A DNA stretch of 64,000 nucleotides from Methylotenera mobilis JLW8 (GTDB lineage Bacteria > Pseudomonadota > Gammaproteobacteria > Burkholderiales > Methylophilaceae): NCBI RefSeq assembly GCF_000023705.1, contig NC_012968.1, forward strand, positions 1,860,001-1,924,000. The letters are read 5' to 3'. Positions 63,061-64,000 of the stretch are shown here, in pieces (positions within the stretch are counted from its first letter, which is position 1; each line of letters starts with the position of its first letter). A program made the translations under genes and the position numbers. The notes under the pieces are model-generated. The model was given only the letters and a program-made list of their open reading frames with translations. It ran no database searches and was not told where the DNA came from.

Positions 63061-64000
63061 TGCGCTCACTCAAAGACCGGCTATCGTGGAGCATTACGCT
63101 TAGCCTGATACTGCTACTGTCGTTGCAATGGCTAGTGGTCAGTTATGCGATTAACAAGCTCAGCGAAGACCAACTCATTAAACGCTTACAGCATGAGGGG
63201 GAAAGCCTGCTTGCAAGCACCCAACTCAACACATCCAAGCAACTGGAAATTGACGCGCAACGCTTAAGCGCCATTTACCAGCGCCCATTTTCCGGCAACT
63301 ATTACGTGGTGATTGCAGGCCAGCAGCGCCTGATTTCCCGTTCATTGTGGGATACCGATATAGATATCAACCCTTTAGCGGCGGGCGCGCAGCAGTTACT
63401 TTATCGCCAAGGGCCAGAACAACAGTCCTTGCTGATTGTGGCGCATGGTTACCAAAAACAAGGGCTACCCATCACCATTGCCATCGCAGAAAACCTAGGC
63501 CCGTTACAAGCAAGTATCGCGCACTTTCAGCTGATTTATGCCGCAATCTCACTGTTTGGCCTTTTACTGTTGCTCGCCATACAACGGCTGATGATACAGC
63601 GCGCGCTACTGCCGTTAAAACAAATGCAAAGCGACATTGCCAAGCTGGAACGTGGTGAGGCCGATCAGCTTGCATCGAAGGGGCCAGAAGAGATTGCACC
63701 GCTCATTGCCGAGCTTAACCATCTACTGCATACCGTACAGCAAAAATCTAAACGCTCCAGAGAGTCTTTAGGCAACCTCGCGCACGCCCTGAAGACCAAG
63801 CTGACATTGCTGAACCAGACTGCAGAACGCGCAGAAATTGACAGCCTGCCTGAAATTCGTGCATCCATTTACGCAGCAACGGCATCACTAGACCAAATTA
63901 TTGAACGCGAACTCAAGCGGGCACGTTTAATGGGTAATACCAAGCCGATACAGCAGGTAAACTTAAAAACCGAGCTTGCCCAGTTAGCACATACGATGCG
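63060..64000 (+). CDS. Sensor histidine kinase, N-terminal part (cut by the window edge)
   Basis: About 313 codons are visible. Two membrane helices (near 14-31 and 155-177) bound a periplasmic sensor domain of about 120 residues. A HAMP-like linker and HisKA follow with the phospho-His in LGNLAHALKTKLTLLN, the PhoQ/QseC pattern (usually NLAHxLKTPL; here Lys-Leu replaces Pro-Leu). The catalytic domain lies beyond base 64000. ATG overlaps the stop of the regulator gene (TAATG). Confidence 0.93.
   Translation, partial: MRSLKDRLSWSITLSLILLLSLQWLVVSYAINKLSEDQLIKRLQHEGESLLASTQLNTSKQLEIDAQRLSAIYQRPFSGNYYVVIAGQQRLISRSLWDTDIDINPLAAGAQQLLYRQGPEQQSLLIVAHGYQKQGLPITIAIAENLGPLQASIAHFQLIYAAISLFGLLLLLAIQRLMIQRALLPLKQMQSDIAKLERGEADQLASKGPEEIAPLIAELNHLLHTVQQKSKRSRESLGNLAHALKTKLTLLNQTAERAEIDSLPEIRASIYAATASLDQIIERELKRARLMGNTKPIQQVNLKTELAQLAHTM

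Overview
The window is a stretch of ordinary chromosome from a Gram-negative bacterium with moderate GC. Gene order points to the Betaproteobacteria: glmM-folP-ftsH-rlmE/yhbY, bamE divergent from fur, recN-nadK-hrcA-hemH, grpE-dnaK-dnaJ, and rsmD-coaD with paired M16 proteases next to ftsY-ftsE-ftsX. An edd-eda (Entner-Doudoroff) pair and a heptose-based LPS core with little sign of O-antigen genes would suit the Methylophilaceae (Methylotenera-like methylotrophs). The family assignment is inference; class Betaproteobacteria is much firmer. I saw no tRNA, rRNA, CRISPR array, insertion sequence, prophage or attachment site.

Layout. 1-16.1 kb is housekeeping: glmM (cut by the left edge), folP, ftsH, rlmE, yhbY, a DUF4149 membrane protein, greA, carB, carA, a YjdF-like protein, dapB, bamE, fur, recN and nadK. 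16.3-20.5 kb holds a LapC/YejM-like sulfatase-fold membrane protein, hrcA and hemH. 20.6-29.8 kb is a rightward LPS inner-core series (hldD, gmhA, hldE, waaF, a GT-C transferase, a DUF115-like protein, a NeuA-like cytidylyltransferase, a GT25 transferase, galE). A HAD phosphatase and the eda/edd pair follow on the minus strand (29.8-33.2 kb). 33.4-43.4 kb is an LPS core decoration cluster: a NodU/WapO-type carbamoyltransferase, a two-lobed kinase-fold protein, a 2OG-Fe(II) oxygenase, a GT2 transferase, an InaA-type protein, an LpxL-type acyltransferase, waaP, waaG and waaC. It resembles the Pseudomonas aeruginosa waaF-waaC-waaG-waaP-wapP-wapQ-wapO region in content but is rearranged. 43.4-47.3 kb is grpE-dnaK-dnaJ with two recognisable sigma-32 promoters. 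47.4-51.0 kb is a signalling operon: a PAS-PAS histidine kinase whose two PAS modules are near-identical DNA copies, a stand-alone receiver, and a REC-GGDEF-EAL protein. 51.4-58.8 kb has a YbaL-type antiporter, a small unknown protein, a GIY-YIG protein, gloA, a ferredoxin, coaD, rsmD and two M16 peptidase-family proteins. 58.8-64 kb has ftsY, ftsE, ftsX and a PepSY/response regulator/histidine kinase operon cut by the right edge.

The main theme is the outer membrane. About 20 genes make heptose, build the inner core, and phosphorylate, carbamoylate or acylate LPS; bamE, the LapC-like protein and the PepSY two-component system also belong to envelope work. In related genomes recN-nadK-hrcA-hemH-grpE-dnaK-dnaJ are close neighbours, so the LPS genes appear to separate hemH from grpE here (inference).

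The best candidates for something new are in regulation and sequence structure: (i) a strong intrinsic terminator that ends 12 nt before the greA start codon; (ii) a 5' stem-loop in the carAB leader; (iii) folP and hldE with a consensus -10 box so close to the start codon that the mRNAs may be leaderless; (iv) many short direct repeats of about 13-25 bp period, several straddling stop codons; (v) a 345-bp near-exact duplication inside a sensor kinase gene; (vi) a BamE with a C-terminal extension of about 200 residues. I found no convincing wholly new multi-gene system.
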